This document shows positions 9,008-21,337 of a stretch of 64,000 nucleotides of DNA, one piece after another. Source of the stretch: Arenicellales bacterium. GTDB lineage: Bacteria > Pseudomonadota > Gammaproteobacteria > Arenicellales > JAJDZL01. The translations under genes and the position numbers were made by a program. The notes below the pieces were generated by a model, which saw nothing but the letters and a program-made list of their open reading frames with translations, was not told the DNA's origin and did not search any database. Position 1 is the first letter of the stretch. Each line of letters starts with the position of its first letter. The stretch is from the NCBI GenBank assembly GCA_958295885.1, contig OY282380.1, forward strand, positions 1,860,001-1,924,000, given 5' to 3'.

Positions 9008-11097
9008 CAGGGCTAGTTTTTAGTCAAGCGATCTGCTTGATATGAATTAATTTGCATTCGAAGCTGGACTTTTGTCTTTGATTCGAATATAGTTCAACCG
9101 TCAAGAGTTGAACTGAATCGGTGAGAGATGGATTTGTCGGAGCTGGTTATTGAAGCGGTCAAACGCGACGAGGAAGCGGAGTTTTTAGCGCTGATGCGCG
9201 AGCATCACTATCTTGGGGCGCCTTACAAGATAGGCGAAAGTGCATTTTATGCTGCAGTTTTGCAAGGCCGATGGGTTGCGTTGAGTTCATTTTATGCCGC
9301 GGCGCTGAAAAGCAGGGCTCGAGACGAGTGGCTGGGCTGGCATCGGCGGGATCGCATCGCTCGGCTGCATCTGATCACGAATCAGTCGCGGTTTGTGGTT
9401 CTCGAGCCGATTCCGAATTTGGCTTCGCGGACGCTGTCGCTGCTGGCGCGCCAAGTGGTGCGAGACTGGCCGCTTCGATTCGGTCATCCGCTGCTGCTGA
9501 TGGAGACATTTGTCGATCCGGCGCGTTTCAAAGGCACTTGTTACCGAGCTGCGAATTGGACGCCAATCGGCGAAACGGCTGGATTTCGGCGAAAAAGCGG
9601 CGGCTATCGGGGCGGTTCCTCGCCGAAAGTGATGTTCGTGCGGCCGCTTCAAAAAAACGCGCGTCAGCTGCTGGCTGGGGCGCATCTGGATTCTCACTAT
9701 TACCGAAACGGAGTCTGTCACAAAATGTATGGCGGCGAAGATTACAGAACATTGCTCGATTATTTTTCAGTGATCGAAGATCCGCGCAAAGCGCGCGGTC
9801 AGCGCTACCGTCTGGAGACGCTGCTGGCGATCGCGGCGGCAGCGATGCTGAGCGGCGCCCGCGGCTATCAGGAAATCGGCGAGTGGGTGCAGAAGCAGTC
9901 GGATGCGGTTCTGAAGTATTTCAAGGTCGGCAAGCGCCGCGGCAAACTGCAGCGTCCCAGCGTCTATTGCATTCGCAATGTGCTGGTGCAGATCGACCCG
10001 GAGCAGTTCGATGCCGCGCTTCGCAACTGGTGCATTTCGATTGACGGCACTGACACTGCCATCGCCATTGATGGAAAAACACTGCGCAGTGCGATTGACG
10101 AGAACGGGCGCCAGCGGGCACCGCACCCGCATGCCTCTCGGTAAAGAAACTGGAGCATAATTCCACAGAAAAGAACAAATATACCAATGAGATAGAAGGC
10201 TGCGTTTCGCCGCTCGAATCAATGCCCGACCTGAAAGGCAAGGTGATTACCGCGGATGCGATGCTGACGCAGCGCAAGATCGCGCGGCAGGTGCTGGACT
10301 AAGAGGCCGACTACATGTTCATCCTTAAAGACAACCAGAAAAATCTCAACGAGGCAGTGAGTTATTATTTCACGCAACTGCAGCGCATAAAGCCGCAGGC
10401 TGAACCGGACTTTCGCACCCTTACCGGTGATGAGACCGACGCCAGACGAAAGGCGCCGAAGATTCAGCACGGTCGTTCCGAGCTGCGCGGGATCTGGGCA
10501 AGCAGTGGAGCTGACGCACGATCTGAACGCCGAATTCGATTTTCCGGGCATTGCGCAGGTGTTCCACATCCGCCGCACCGTGAAGCATTACCGCAAGCGT
10601 AAAAGTACAAACAAACCGTTAAAGAGTGCGTTGGCATCACCTCGCTGAGCGCCGATCAGGCCGATGCTCAGACCTTGCTGGGCTACAACCGCGGACACGG
10701 GTCGATCGAAACCGTGCATCGCATCCTGGATGACGCCAACAATTGGAACGAGGACCACTGCCGCATCCGCAGCGGGCACGGGCCCGAGAACGTCAGCGCA
10801 CTTCGTCGCTTTGCGATCGCAGTGATCAGACGATACCGAAAACTGGTCGCGTCGACGATGCGCGAATTGCACGGCAACGCACGTCTGTTGCTTGATTATC
10901 TGCGTCTGACCAAGAACACCCGACGACGCGGCGCGGCCTTTTTACAATGAGTTGAAACGGCGCACAGCCGACGCGCCGTCTGCCATCGCAGCCATCACTC
11001 CTCCGGCCGGCATCACAGTCGCCGTAACAGGCAGACTGTGTCCGAATCCAAACTATCGCCGGAAAACTCGCTCAGCAACCGATTGAAACCTGCCCTG
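9008..11097 (+). mobile_element. Decayed ISAs1-like insertion sequence carrying DUF4338
   Basis: The transposase region 9128-10950 is flanked by likely imperfect terminal inverted repeats: CAGGGCTAGTTTTTAGTC starting at 9008, and its approximate complement ending GCCCTG at 11092-11097 (reverse complement CAGGGCAGGTTTCAATC). CAGGG ends are usual for ISAs1. I see no matching target duplication (flanks GGTGAAAGTC and ATTGAATGAA). The coding region has several frameshifts and at least one in-frame stop, so the copy is dead. A 9-bp inverted repeat (AAAGTCCAG/CTGGACTTT) lies in the left end at 9002-9073. Confidence 0.55.
9128..10950 (+). pseudogene. DUF4338-ISAs1 transposase fusion, frameshifted
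   Basis: From ATG 9128 the first about 190 residues form a DUF4338 (DruA-like) domain: EEAEFLALMREHHYLGA, DEWLGWHRRDR, NQSRFVVL and LLLMETFVDPARFKGTCYRAA. After MYGGEDYRTLLDYFSV the protein becomes an ISAs1-family transposase (IEDPRKARGQRYRLETLLA, then AIDGKTLR). The frame breaks near 10120. Downstream, in other frames, follow DLKGKVITADAMLTQRKIA, an in-frame TAA near 10300, EADYMFILKDNQKNL, and finally NRGHGSIETVHRILDD and the C-terminus ending near 10950. At least three frame disruptions are needed to rebuild it. DUF4338 is the domain of DruA in the Druantia defence system, but here it is simply part of a transposase. Confidence 0.75.
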
Positions 11098-12211
11098 ATT
11101 GAATGAAATTCGACGAAAGGCGCGCAAACATACCTCTTGTTTCGATCAGATTTACGCATTGTTCTTAAAACTTAGCGTGCAAAATTGTTCTATGGGTCCA
11201 ATAAAAATTTGTCGTGTGTGAAAGTCGGCAATTCTGATGTTGACATGTGTTCATTTAAATCTTTGATTTGAGTTCGATGTCGGTTCAGTTCAGGTGAAGT
11301 CGGCCGATCCCAGCGGCCGGTGGCGGTTGTCAGGGCTGCAACCGCGGGGTTGCGTAATTCGCGTCGGCAGTGATTCCAGTTGGTGCAGCAGAAGCAGTCG
11401 TTCAGCACTGTACTGCATTGGGCCGAAATCCGCGAGAATTTGACTGCAAACCGTACGCCAGCGCTTTAACCATCGCCAGCCGGCGGTTGGTGTGCCGATT
11501 CGCACCCGAACTCCGTAAAAAATGATCACAACAGTGTTCACAGCAAACCGCAGCATGAATTTTGCTCATCGCCGCGAGCCGATGAAATCAGCAGCAGGTG
11601 GCTTTCCTGCTGCCGAGTCAATCGTGGATGGAGTCGATTTTTGATCACCGGCATCAGTGATGATGGAGACAGAACTGCGGTCGCACATTTTTCTGTGAAA
11701 AACGTTTGACATTCCGCCAAAAAAATAATACGGCCGGCACGCGTTCTGTATGGCAGCCGTCAGCGATGAAGCGGACGAACGCCAGATGGTGAGTCTGCCG
11801 GTCGCCGGCTTTTGAATCTCCTCCTGGCTGCTCCTTCTTCATTACAGGATCAAACCACATGCCATCTGCAAATGCACCTTCAATCGCGGCGATGAAACAA
11901 TTGGGTGCACTGAAGCGCCAAAATTGCTCCATGCGGCTGCAGGACTGGTCAGACCCGGAACCGCGTGGAATTTCAATTGAAATATTTTCTCCGGTTTCTC
12001 AAATTGGCAACGGTTTGCAATCAGACAAAATCCGCCCGTGGCAGCGACTTTCAACCAACGAGACAGATTCAAACAACTTTTCGAATCTGCAGGTAATTTC
12101 TGGTCGCATTTAAGAATTCGCACAAAATCATCAACTTCAGTTTCCTTCTTGGGACTGTCTCCAAATCCAGTTGGTTCAGAATTGCGTTCAAGCGGTAAAA
12201 TCAGGTTCACC
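11098..12211. other. Decayed region, no recognisable gene
   Basis: About 1.1 kb between the ISAs1 remnant and the LysR gene. Short overlapping ORFs occur on both strands (for example minus 11290-11556 and 11654-11932), but none gives a family I recognise or has a good ribosome site. The mixed frames suggest old, degraded coding DNA, possibly further transposase debris. The right end presumably contains the LysR promoter. Confidence 0.35.
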
Positions 12212-13159
12212 ATGAGTGAACGCATACACCTGAACTTCATTGAAAGTCGACTGAAAATACGCCAGCTTGTTGTTTTCAACGCAGTGCTTGAACAAAACTC
12301 GTTCTTGAAAGCGGCCGAACAGTTAAATGTCACACAGCCAGCCGTTACCCGCACTATTCGCGAAATGGAACGAATGTTCAGCACCAGTCTTTTTGATAGA
12401 AACAATCGAGGGGTTACACCTACGGTTTTTGGTGCAACACTGGGTGTTCGGGTAAAGCAGATACTCGCCGAACTCAGGTATTCGGTGGACGAACTGAATT
12501 CAATCAAAAATGCCGAGGAAGGTCATGTCATCGTAGGCACTTTGATTTCTGCTTCTGCTGAACTGCTGCCAGCAGCGGTTGCCGCACTGAAAAGAGACCA
12601 TCCGAGAGTCGTAGTTACGGTAAAGGAAGGGACCAATGATTTGCTGCTGCCTGCCCTCGCCAATGGAGAAATTGATATTGTCTTAGGCCGAATCCCTGAC
12701 AGTTCGAGCTATTTTGAAGTTGACCATTGTCCGCTCTATTGCGAACCATTTCGCATTCTCGTAAGCAGCAGCCATCCACTGGCATCGGAAAGTACTGTTA
12801 AATTTGAAAGACTCCGCGATCAGCAGTGTATCGTTCCCGTCAGCGAATCTCCAGTAAGCCACAGAGTGAAATCGTTGTTTGAAGACTCTGGCCTTAAATT
12901 ACCGGAGCGTATCGTTGAATCTCTATCGGTGGGAACGAATCTCGGTTTGCTTCGAACCTTGGACGCCATCGTTCTATTGCCGGCTTCTGTCGCGCGGTAC
13001 TACGCAGCAATGGGAGAATTCAAGGTTTTGCCAGTGTCTGATCTGGGGAATTTTGGTGATGTTGGCTATTCAGTGTCAACAACCAGAAAACTGAATCCAT
13101 CAGCGGAAAAACTGGTGAGTTACGTTAGGGAAGCTGCCTCCAAAATCGCGTCAAATTAG
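12212..13159 (+). CDS. LysR-family transcriptional regulator
   Basis: The ATG at 12212 (MSERIHLNFIESRLKIRQL) is preferred over the longer open frame from 12038 because the LysR helix-turn-helix begins normally there. The N-terminal winged HTH reads AVLEQNSFLKAAEQLNVTQPAVTRTIREME, split here only for description (AVLEQNSFLKAAEQL then NVTQPAVTRTIREME). The remaining about 220 residues are the type-2 periplasmic-binding-like effector domain (IDIVLGRIPD, SVGTNLGLLRTLDAI). About 315 residues, normal for the family and most like the GbpR/PcaQ group. It is immediately upstream of the 3-hydroxyanthranilate catabolic genes and in the same direction, so it is the likely activator responding to a pathway intermediate. 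Confidence 0.9.
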   Translation: MSERIHLNFIESRLKIRQLVVFNAVLEQNSFLKAAEQLNVTQPAVTRTIREMERMFSTSLFDRNNRGVTPTVFGATLGVRVKQILAELRYSVDELNSIKNAEEGHVIVGTLISASAELLPAAVAALKRDHPRVVVTVKEGTNDLLLPALANGEIDIVLGRIPDSSSYFEVDHCPLYCEPFRILVSSSHPLASESTVKFERLRDQQCIVPVSESPVSHRVKSLFEDSGLKLPERIVESLSVGTNLGLLRTLDAIVLLPASVARYYAAMGEFKVLPVSDLGNFGDVGYSVSTTRKLNPSAEKLVSYVREAASKIASN

Positions 13160-13304
13160 AGGCTGCATCCGCAAATCACAATAGCAGTTTACCAAATCAT
13201 AAGCCTTGATATAACATTTATGTTTATTTATAGAAAAAAATATTATTTTATTTATATCAGATCAATCAATAAAATGAGGTTATTCAGTACGCAGAAATGA
13301 CCTC

Positions 13305-14759
13305 GTGAATCAAATCTCACACACAATGAACTTCGTTGGAGGCAAGTTTGTCGACACGGGCGTTTATTTTCCAAATCTCAATCCAAGAAACCGTCAACAC
13401 ATTGCGGACGTGTGTGAGGCAGACGAGTCATTGGTAGACTGCGCAGTTTCATCTGCCCGCACAGCATTGTCGGGTATTTGGGCTGAAACTACAGTTAAAG
13501 ACCGCCAGGAACTGCTTCATAAAGTTGCCAATGCCATAGAAGCTCATTTCGATGAATTCGTTGCTGCAGAAATCGCGGATACGGGGAAACCGCTGGACCA
13601 GGTCAAATCACTGGACATTCCACGTGGTGCGGCGAATTTTCGCTTGTTTGCCGACCTTGCCGCACAAAGACACGACGCGTGCTTTTATACGGAATTGAAC
13701 TCCGGTGAACGGGCGGTAAACCTTACGAATACCAAGCCGGTTGGAGTGGTCGCAATAATTTCACCCTGGAATCTGCCGATGCTGCTGACCACATGGAAGC
13801 TCGCTCCAGCGTTAGCATGTGGCAATGCGGTCGTGGTCAAACCCTCCGAGGAAACACCGTCAACAGCAACTTTGCTGGCGGATGTCATGCAGGAAGCCGG
13901 CATTCCGGACGGTGTCTACAACGTCGTTCATGGCTTCGGATCCGATTCAGCAGGAGAATTCCTGTCAAAAAATCCCGGGATAGATGCAATTACGTTCACT
14001 GGTGAATCCAAGACTGGCAGCGACATTATGAAGTCAGCTGCCGCTGGCGTAAAAAACATTTCATTTGAACTTGGCGGCAAGAATGCTGCAATCGTTTTTT
14101 CTGACGCAGATTTCAATCGAGCCGTAAACGGCACCGTTGAATCTTCGTTTATGAACAGTGGCCAGATTTGCCTGAGCACCGAGAGAGTCTACGTAGAAAG
14201 AAAAATTTACGATGAATTTGTTTCTGCCCTGGCGAAGAAAGCAGAGAAACTGCAAATTGGAGGTGAAACCGGATTGGGTCCCTTGATTTCAGAGAGCCAT
14301 CGAATCAAAGTTCTGGCTTACTACCGGCTGGTTGATGAGGAAGGTGGGAAATTCGCAGCCGGCGGTGGGGTTCCAAAATTTCAGGATGAACGAGACAGCG
14401 GTTTTTACATCGAACCGAGCGTTGCTGTCGGACTTGACCAGAGTGCAAGATGCATGCAGGAGGAAATATTTGGCCCAATCTGTTGCGTTGCGCCATTTGA
14501 TACGGAAGATGAAGCGGTCGCTCTGGCGAATGATTCGGAGTATGGTCTGGCATCTGTTGTCTGGACCCGTGATCTTGACCGAGCACATCGAGTATCGGCC
14601 AGAGTTCGGGCGGGCATTATCTGGGTGAATACCTGGTATCTGCGTGACTTGCGCACCCCATTTGGTGGAATCGGCAAATCAGGCATCGGCAGAGAAGGTG
14701 GACAGTATTCTTTGGATTTTTATTCAGAAACATCCAATATTTGCATTAAAGGAGATTGA
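13305..14759 (+). CDS. nbaE: 2-aminomuconic 6-semialdehyde dehydrogenase (ALDH family)
   Basis: 484 residues of an NAD-dependent aldehyde dehydrogenase. Visible landmarks: IISPWNLPMLLTTWKL near 152, FTGESKTG, the general base in FELGGKNAA (Glu255) and the nucleophile in NSGQICLSTERV (Cys289). Subfamily features and the neighbouring dioxygenase and decarboxylase genes point to oxidation of 2-aminomuconic 6-semialdehyde to 2-aminomuconate. 2-hydroxymuconic semialdehyde is an alternative substrate. Two starts are possible: GTG 13305 or ATG 13326 (MNFVGGKFV); neither has a strong ribosome site. An AT-rich 145-bp spacer after the LysR gene probably holds the promoter and operator. Confidence 0.85.
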   Translation: MNQISHTMNFVGGKFVDTGVYFPNLNPRNRQHIADVCEADESLVDCAVSSARTALSGIWAETTVKDRQELLHKVANAIEAHFDEFVAAEIADTGKPLDQVKSLDIPRGAANFRLFADLAAQRHDACFYTELNSGERAVNLTNTKPVGVVAIISPWNLPMLLTTWKLAPALACGNAVVVKPSEETPSTATLLADVMQEAGIPDGVYNVVHGFGSDSAGEFLSKNPGIDAITFTGESKTGSDIMKSAAAGVKNISFELGGKNAAIVFSDADFNRAVNGTVESSFMNSGQICLSTERVYVERKIYDEFVSALAKKAEKLQIGGETGLGPLISESHRIKVLAYYRLVDEEGGKFAAGGGVPKFQDERDSGFYIEPSVAVGLDQSARCMQEEIFGPICCVAPFDTEDEAVALANDSEYGLASVVWTRDLDRAHRVSARVRAGIIWVNTWYLRDLRTPFGGIGKSGIGREGGQYSLDFYSETSNICIKGD

Positions 14760-14810
14760 TTCAGATGACGGTCTGATTCGCGCTGCCGCTGATTTGACAA
14801 GCAATGCCCC

Positions 14811-14999
14811 ATGACGCACGAGAATCCAAATTTACCTGTGGTTGGGAAAATCCCAGCGAGTCAGCACCAGAATCTGGTTTGGTTATGGCAAGCTGACATG
14901 CATGTTCAATTGGCGGGCGAACAGGTCCGCGCCAGTGACACCAAAGACAAGTTCGATTGTATTGGTCCTGTCGGATTTTCTGCAGGAGTGGCTGGATGA
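14811..14999 (+). CDS. Small ORF coupled to the RidA gene
   Basis: 62 residues, MTHENPNLPVVGKI..., ending exactly in an ATGA overlap with the RidA start at 14996. The overlap suggests a translated coding region, or the tail of a degraded longer gene, but I recognise no domain. Nothing upstream (14760-14810) extends the frame. A possibility is the remains of a 2-oxopentenoate hydratase or decarboxylase gene, which is expected in this pathway and otherwise missing; I could not show this. Confidence 0.25.
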   Translation: MTHENPNLPVVGKIPASQHQNLVWLWQADMHVQLAGEQVRASDTKDKFDCIGPVGFSAGVAG

Positions 15000-15421
15000 G
15001 CGCTCTCAGAAAAAATGAAGGAGTAGTGCCGGGCATGGCAGAGCCTCGGGGAAGTTATCCTCATTTCCGTCGTGCAGGAAATTTCATCTACGTATCCGGA
15101 ACCAGCTCCAGACTGCCAGATGGAACATTTGTTGGCGCCAGCGTTGATGAGAATGGTGATCTGAGTCTTGATATGCGAAGACAGGTGCAAGCGGTAATTG
15201 AAAATATTGAAGAAATTCTGAAAGCTGCAGGAGCGCGCCTTAGTGATGTGGTTGACTTGAGCGTGTTTCTGACAAGCATGGATGACTTTGATCAATTCAA
15301 TGAGGTCTACAGCCAGTTTTTCGACTGCTCCGGACCTGCCCGCACGACTGTTGCCGTGCGCCAGCTGCCTCACCCCCACCTGCTTATTGAAATCAAGGCA
15401 GTTGCGTACAAGGAAAACTGA
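14996..15421 (+). CDS. nbaF: RidA-family 2-aminomuconate deaminase
   Basis: About 141 residues from ATG 14996 (MSALRKNEGVVPGMAEPRG). An upstream TTG at 14957 is open but unlikely because the ATG overlaps the preceding stop. Family signatures include FRRAGNFIYVSGTSSRLPDG near the start, QVQAVIENIEEILKAAGA, and CSGPARTTVAVRQLPHP with the conserved Arg that binds the substrate carboxylate; IEIKAVAYKE ends it. Known relatives in aromatic clusters deaminate 2-aminomuconate to 4-oxalocrotonate. Position between the semialdehyde dehydrogenase and 3-hydroxyanthranilate dioxygenase supports that role over generic enamine deamination. Confidence 0.8.
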   Translation: MSALRKNEGVVPGMAEPRGSYPHFRRAGNFIYVSGTSSRLPDGTFVGASVDENGDLSLDMRRQVQAVIENIEEILKAAGARLSDVVDLSVFLTSMDDFDQFNEVYSQFFDCSGPARTTVAVRQLPHPHLLIEIKAVAYKEN

Positions 15422-15432
15422 CTGCTCGATGA

Positions 15433-18036
<2,604 letters not shown>

Positions 18037-18085
18037 ACACTGGGATTAAAATATCGCAGTCTATGATTCCAAAATTAAGTTTGAT

Positions 18086-18619
18086 TTGATGATTGCGGTT
18101 TCTAACTTTGTCATAAAGGTTGAAAAGAAATTCGTCGCATTTCTTGCTCTTGTCATAACATTGCTGGCATTGCTCAATGTTGTGACGAGAGCGTTCGACA
18201 AAGCACTTTTCTGGGTTGATGAACTGCTTATCTATACGATGGTGTGGATGGTGCTCATCGGGTCGTCTGTGATGGTGCGGGAAAAAACCGGAATTGCCAC
18301 CACTTTTTTTATCGAACTGCTCGGACGTCGCCTTCAGATTCTATGTGCCTACATAGTCGATGTTGTCATCTTCGGCTTTGCAGTTGCCTTAACGCTGCTT
18401 TGTTGGAATTGGTTTGATTTGCCGGAACTGATACGAGCTGGATTTGACATCCGGCAATTCGCCGCGGCGTCATTCAATTTCATCTATCAAGAACCCACAA
18501 CTACTCTCGGCATACCGAAATATCTAATTTGGCTCGTCGTGCCTATCGTTGCAGTAACTCTCTTCATACATAGCACCGCGAACCTCATCGAAGCCTTATC
18601 AAAAAGCGAGAACAATTGA
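18086..18619 (+). CDS. dctQ: TRAP transporter small permease (DctQ)
   Basis: 177 residues with four hydrophobic segments (FLALVITLLALLNVVTRAF, LLIYTMVWMVLIGSSVMV and two further). The segment WVDELLIYTMVWMVLIG is the DctQ signature. It forms the small membrane subunit that pairs with DctM for sodium-driven import of solutes delivered by DctP. Spacing: 49 bp after dctP and 4 bp before dctM. Confidence 0.88.
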   Translation: MMIAVSNFVIKVEKKFVAFLALVITLLALLNVVTRAFDKALFWVDELLIYTMVWMVLIGSSVMVREKTGIATTFFIELLGRRLQILCAYIVDVVIFGFAVALTLLCWNWFDLPELIRAGFDIRQFAAASFNFIYQEPTTTLGIPKYLIWLVVPIVAVTLFIHSTANLIEALSKSENN

Positions 18620-18623
18620 CACG

Positions 18624-19889
18624 ATGACAGTCTGGCTAATTTTCATCGGATTATTGTTCGCAGGTGTGCCGATTGCGCTGGTCCTCGCAGTTTCCGCACT
18701 TCTTTATATCGTATTGTCGGGAAACTACATACTGTTGCTATCCTACCCGCAGCAATTGTTCAGCGGGCTTGAAAACTATGGGCTGCTTGCCATTCCGCTA
18801 TTCATGCTGACCGGTGAATTGATGAATAAGGGTGGCGTAACCCGACGGCTTGTCGCCATGGCATCAATATTTGCAGGCGGTTTCAAAGGGGGCCTTGCAT
18901 ATGTAAACCTGCTTGCGAACACGATGATGGCTTCGATCATAGGGTCGGCTGCAGCGCAAATTTCAATCATGTCCCAAGTCATGGTGCCGGAAATGGAGAA
19001 GCATGGGTATTCAAAGGAATTCGCGGCTGCGACCACCGCCGCTGGAGGACTGCTTTCGCCGATCATTCCCCCTTCCATGCTGTTCGTGATTTATGGCGTG
19101 GTCGCCCAAATCGCAATCGGTGACATGTTTATTGCCGGAATCATCCCCGGACTGATGCTGTCGCTCGGTTTCTTTGCGATGATCACTATATTGGGACTGT
19201 GGCAGGAATATCCAAGAGGAGAATGGCCTTCTCCAAGCGACGCCATACGTATGACAATCGCGGGACTGCCTGCTTTTCTTATTCCCATAGTGATCATTGG
19301 TGGAATCCTTCTCGGCCTTGCATCCCCGACTGAGTCAGCTGCTTTGGCCACGTTCACTGCTTTTTTAGTTGGTAAATTCATCTATAAGGAATTGAACTTA
19401 AAGGATTTGCCTGACATCCTTGAGCGCACCGCGATAAACTCAGCGCTTGTGATTTTTCTGATTGCTGCGGCAAATGTTTTTGGCTGGATCATCATTTACG
19501 AGCAGGTTCCGCAGTCGATCGCCGGGTGGCTCACCGAATTAACGTCCGATCCGTTGGTTTTCATACTTGTAATCAACCTGATGCTGATCGGGGTTGGAAT
19601 GATTATCGACGGCATCGCTGCGATGATCATCATCGTTCCAATACTGCTGCCGATTGCTACGATAAATTACGGAATCGACCCCATCGTATTTGGAGTCATC
19701 ATCTGCTTAAACCTGGTATTAGGGCTGCTGACGCCGCCTGTAGGTGCAGGACTGTTTATTATTTCTGCGATGACGAAGGTTTCGATCGGCAAAATATTTA
19801 GAACAATTTCTCCCTTTCTTCTGGTCACCGTCATCGTGCTGTTGATATTGAGTCTGCAACCTGGGCTGATAACGATTCTGCTCGACTAG
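18624..19889 (+). CDS. dctM: TRAP transporter large permease (DctM)
   Basis: 421 residues, about 12 membrane segments. Signatures include YGLLAIPLFMLTGELMNKGG near 50 and TTAAGGLLSPIIPPSMLFVI near 145, and GLLTPPVGAGLFI near the C-terminus. It is the substrate-translocating subunit of the TRAP system. It ends the catabolic operon, and two small hairpins follow before the convergent formyltransferase gene. Confidence 0.92.
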   Translation: MTVWLIFIGLLFAGVPIALVLAVSALLYIVLSGNYILLLSYPQQLFSGLENYGLLAIPLFMLTGELMNKGGVTRRLVAMASIFAGGFKGGLAYVNLLANTMMASIIGSAAAQISIMSQVMVPEMEKHGYSKEFAAATTAAGGLLSPIIPPSMLFVIYGVVAQIAIGDMFIAGIIPGLMLSLGFFAMITILGLWQEYPRGEWPSPSDAIRMTIAGLPAFLIPIVIIGGILLGLASPTESAALATFTAFLVGKFIYKELNLKDLPDILERTAINSALVIFLIAAANVFGWIIIYEQVPQSIAGWLTELTSDPLVFILVINLMLIGVGMIIDGIAAMIIIVPILLPIATINYGIDPIVFGVIICLNLVLGLLTPPVGAGLFIISAMTKVSIGKIFRTISPFLLVTVIVLLILSLQPGLITILLD

Positions 19890-19954
19890 GAAACCTGGAG
19901 TTGAGGGCGGATTTCACGGTCGAATTGATTTATCAGAAACTCCTGTACGTCACC

Positions 19955-19991
19955 CGCTGATTGAAATCAGCGACTTGCGATGCATTGCAAG
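19955..19991. terminator. Paired hairpins between convergent genes
   Basis: CGCTGA-TTGAAA-TCAGCG at 19955-19972 and CTTGC-N8-GCAAG at 19974-19991 lie between dctM (plus) and the formyltransferase-like gene (minus), which converge. There is no clean U-run, so bidirectional termination is only suggested. Confidence 0.35.
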
Positions 19992-20017
19992 AGTCAATTG
20001 AAACTGGAATCCCAAAA

Positions 20018-20902
20018 TTAGAACTGCTGAACGAAAGCAAGAAGCCTGCCATCTGAAAATCTGAGTTTCTCGGTCATATTTTTTCGAATTCGCACTGAAT
20101 ATTCCGGCCTTTGGGCCATCCGGATGGCATCGATGACTCGATGGGTTCGAACTCCGTCCTTTACGGCGATGGGTCGATTTTCTCTTGCATAAGCCCGTAT
20201 GAAATTAAGCGCTTTCTGAGCATCGACTTCGATACTTATGACAAAATCGTCATCACAGGGAGACGCAAACCAAGTGGAATTGTCGTCCTTTTGCTCTATT
20301 CGTTCCCATTTGGAATATGAAACAGCGAGCAGACCGCGCAGACAATCAACCGCGTTTTCGATTAATTTCCGTTCAATGTCCGCTAAACGGGCTCCTTGAG
20401 GATAGGGGGTGTTCTTACGCGCAAGGATGGCTCCGGCGTCAATCTGTTCGCTCACCTCGTGCAGCGTGACACCAGTTTGAGTCTCAGCGTTTCTGATCTG
20501 CCAAAAAATAGGATTCGAACCTCTATATTTGGGAAGTAATGAAGGGTGAATGTTGATGCACGCATGATGAGCGAGACTAGCGACCTCCAAGGGCAAACGT
20601 CTTGGATAACAGGACAGGAGAAAAATATCGCTCTCCAGTGAAGCTTCAGGCGTAGAAGAAAAATCGCGAGGGTCTGAGAAACAATGGAACGGGATGTTGT
20701 TTCCATTGCAGACTTCTAAAATCGAAGATGGATTGGAACGATGAATTTCCACCTGTGTCTGCTGGAATGTTTCAGAGGACGGTCCAAACCCATCCAAGAC
20801 TACGCTTTGAACTCGAATATTTTGCTGGAGCAGCTGCCTCAGCGTGTATTCAGTGAAGCGGCTCCAGCCTCCAAAGAGGACAATTCCGTGAGCTCTGTCC
20901 AT
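20018..20902 (-). CDS. Formyltransferase-family protein (Fmt/ArnA-like)
   Basis: 294 residues. The formyltransferase core is plain: CINIHPSLLPKYRGSNPIFW near residue 110 contains the catalytic Asn and His and the folate-site SLLPxYRG, and GVTLHEVSEQIDAGAIL near 140 supplies the catalytic Asp. The C-terminal domain is unlike a full methionyl-tRNA formyltransferase, and EVDAQKALNFIRAYARENRP resembles the sugar-formyltransferase C-domain. It probably transfers formyl from N10-formyl-tetrahydrofolate to an amino group of an unidentified small molecule. It stands alone, convergent with dctM. Confidence 0.75.
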   Translation of the reverse strand: MDRAHGIVLFGGWSRFTEYTLRQLLQQNIRVQSVVLDGFGPSSETFQQTQVEIHRSNPSSILEVCNGNNIPFHCFSDPRDFSSTPEASLESDIFLLSCYPRRLPLEVASLAHHACINIHPSLLPKYRGSNPIFWQIRNAETQTGVTLHEVSEQIDAGAILARKNTPYPQGARLADIERKLIENAVDCLRGLLAVSYSKWERIEQKDDNSTWFASPCDDDFVISIEVDAQKALNFIRAYARENRPIAVKDGVRTHRVIDAIRMAQRPEYSVRIRKNMTEKLRFSDGRLLAFVQQF

Positions 20903-21337
20903 GATGTTGAATTAGTGATGTGTCAAAAAATTGCGCGGAAGACCACCGCAGTTGCTGTGTTCGCCGAAAAGCAAAGCATTCGTAATTTTTGAATGGTACC
21001 CAAAGCCGGGAAGTGCATCGCCAACTTCGCTGCCGCGTTCTCTCTTCATGCCCTGTTGAGGAACGAATCTTTAAAGTGCAAGCTGGCGAATTTTCGTTCG
21101 ACGGTCATTCTAAGTGCGAAACTCGTCAGCGTCGATTTCAATTGACGCTGAACTCAAGAAATCTTGCGCGGGTCCTTGCTCAACAGATTGACCGACATCA
21201 GAAAAGCGGACGCAATCGGACGCGGCGCAGGCAATTCACTTCTGTCAGGTGAACTGAATCATCTTTCCTTCAGGTCGTGCTGGATGATCTTAGAATATGG
21301 TCGATGCTTTCAGATCCTCCAATTTCACAGGCCTGTC
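20903..21337. other. Intergenic region, no gene seen
   Basis: 435 bp between the formyltransferase-like gene and the glutathione transferase gene. Plus-strand ORFs of 60-87 codons lie here (20989-21252), but they have no ribosome site, no known domain and Arg/Gln-biased composition. It should contain the promoter of the formyltransferase-like gene. Confidence 0.35.

Noticed and set aside
9128..10144. Druantia defence system
   Set aside because: DUF4338 is present, but each copy is fused or linked to a transposase and no DruB, DruC, DruD or DruE helicase-like gene is in the window.
14761..14995. 2-keto-4-pentenoate hydratase fragment between nbaE and nbaF
   Set aside because: Expected from the pathway, but none of the frames gives a convincing match to the family; kept only as an unassigned small ORF.
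20141..20160. tRNA T-loop-like GGGTTCGAACTCC
   Set aside because: It lies inside the formyltransferase-like coding region and no cloverleaf can be built around it.
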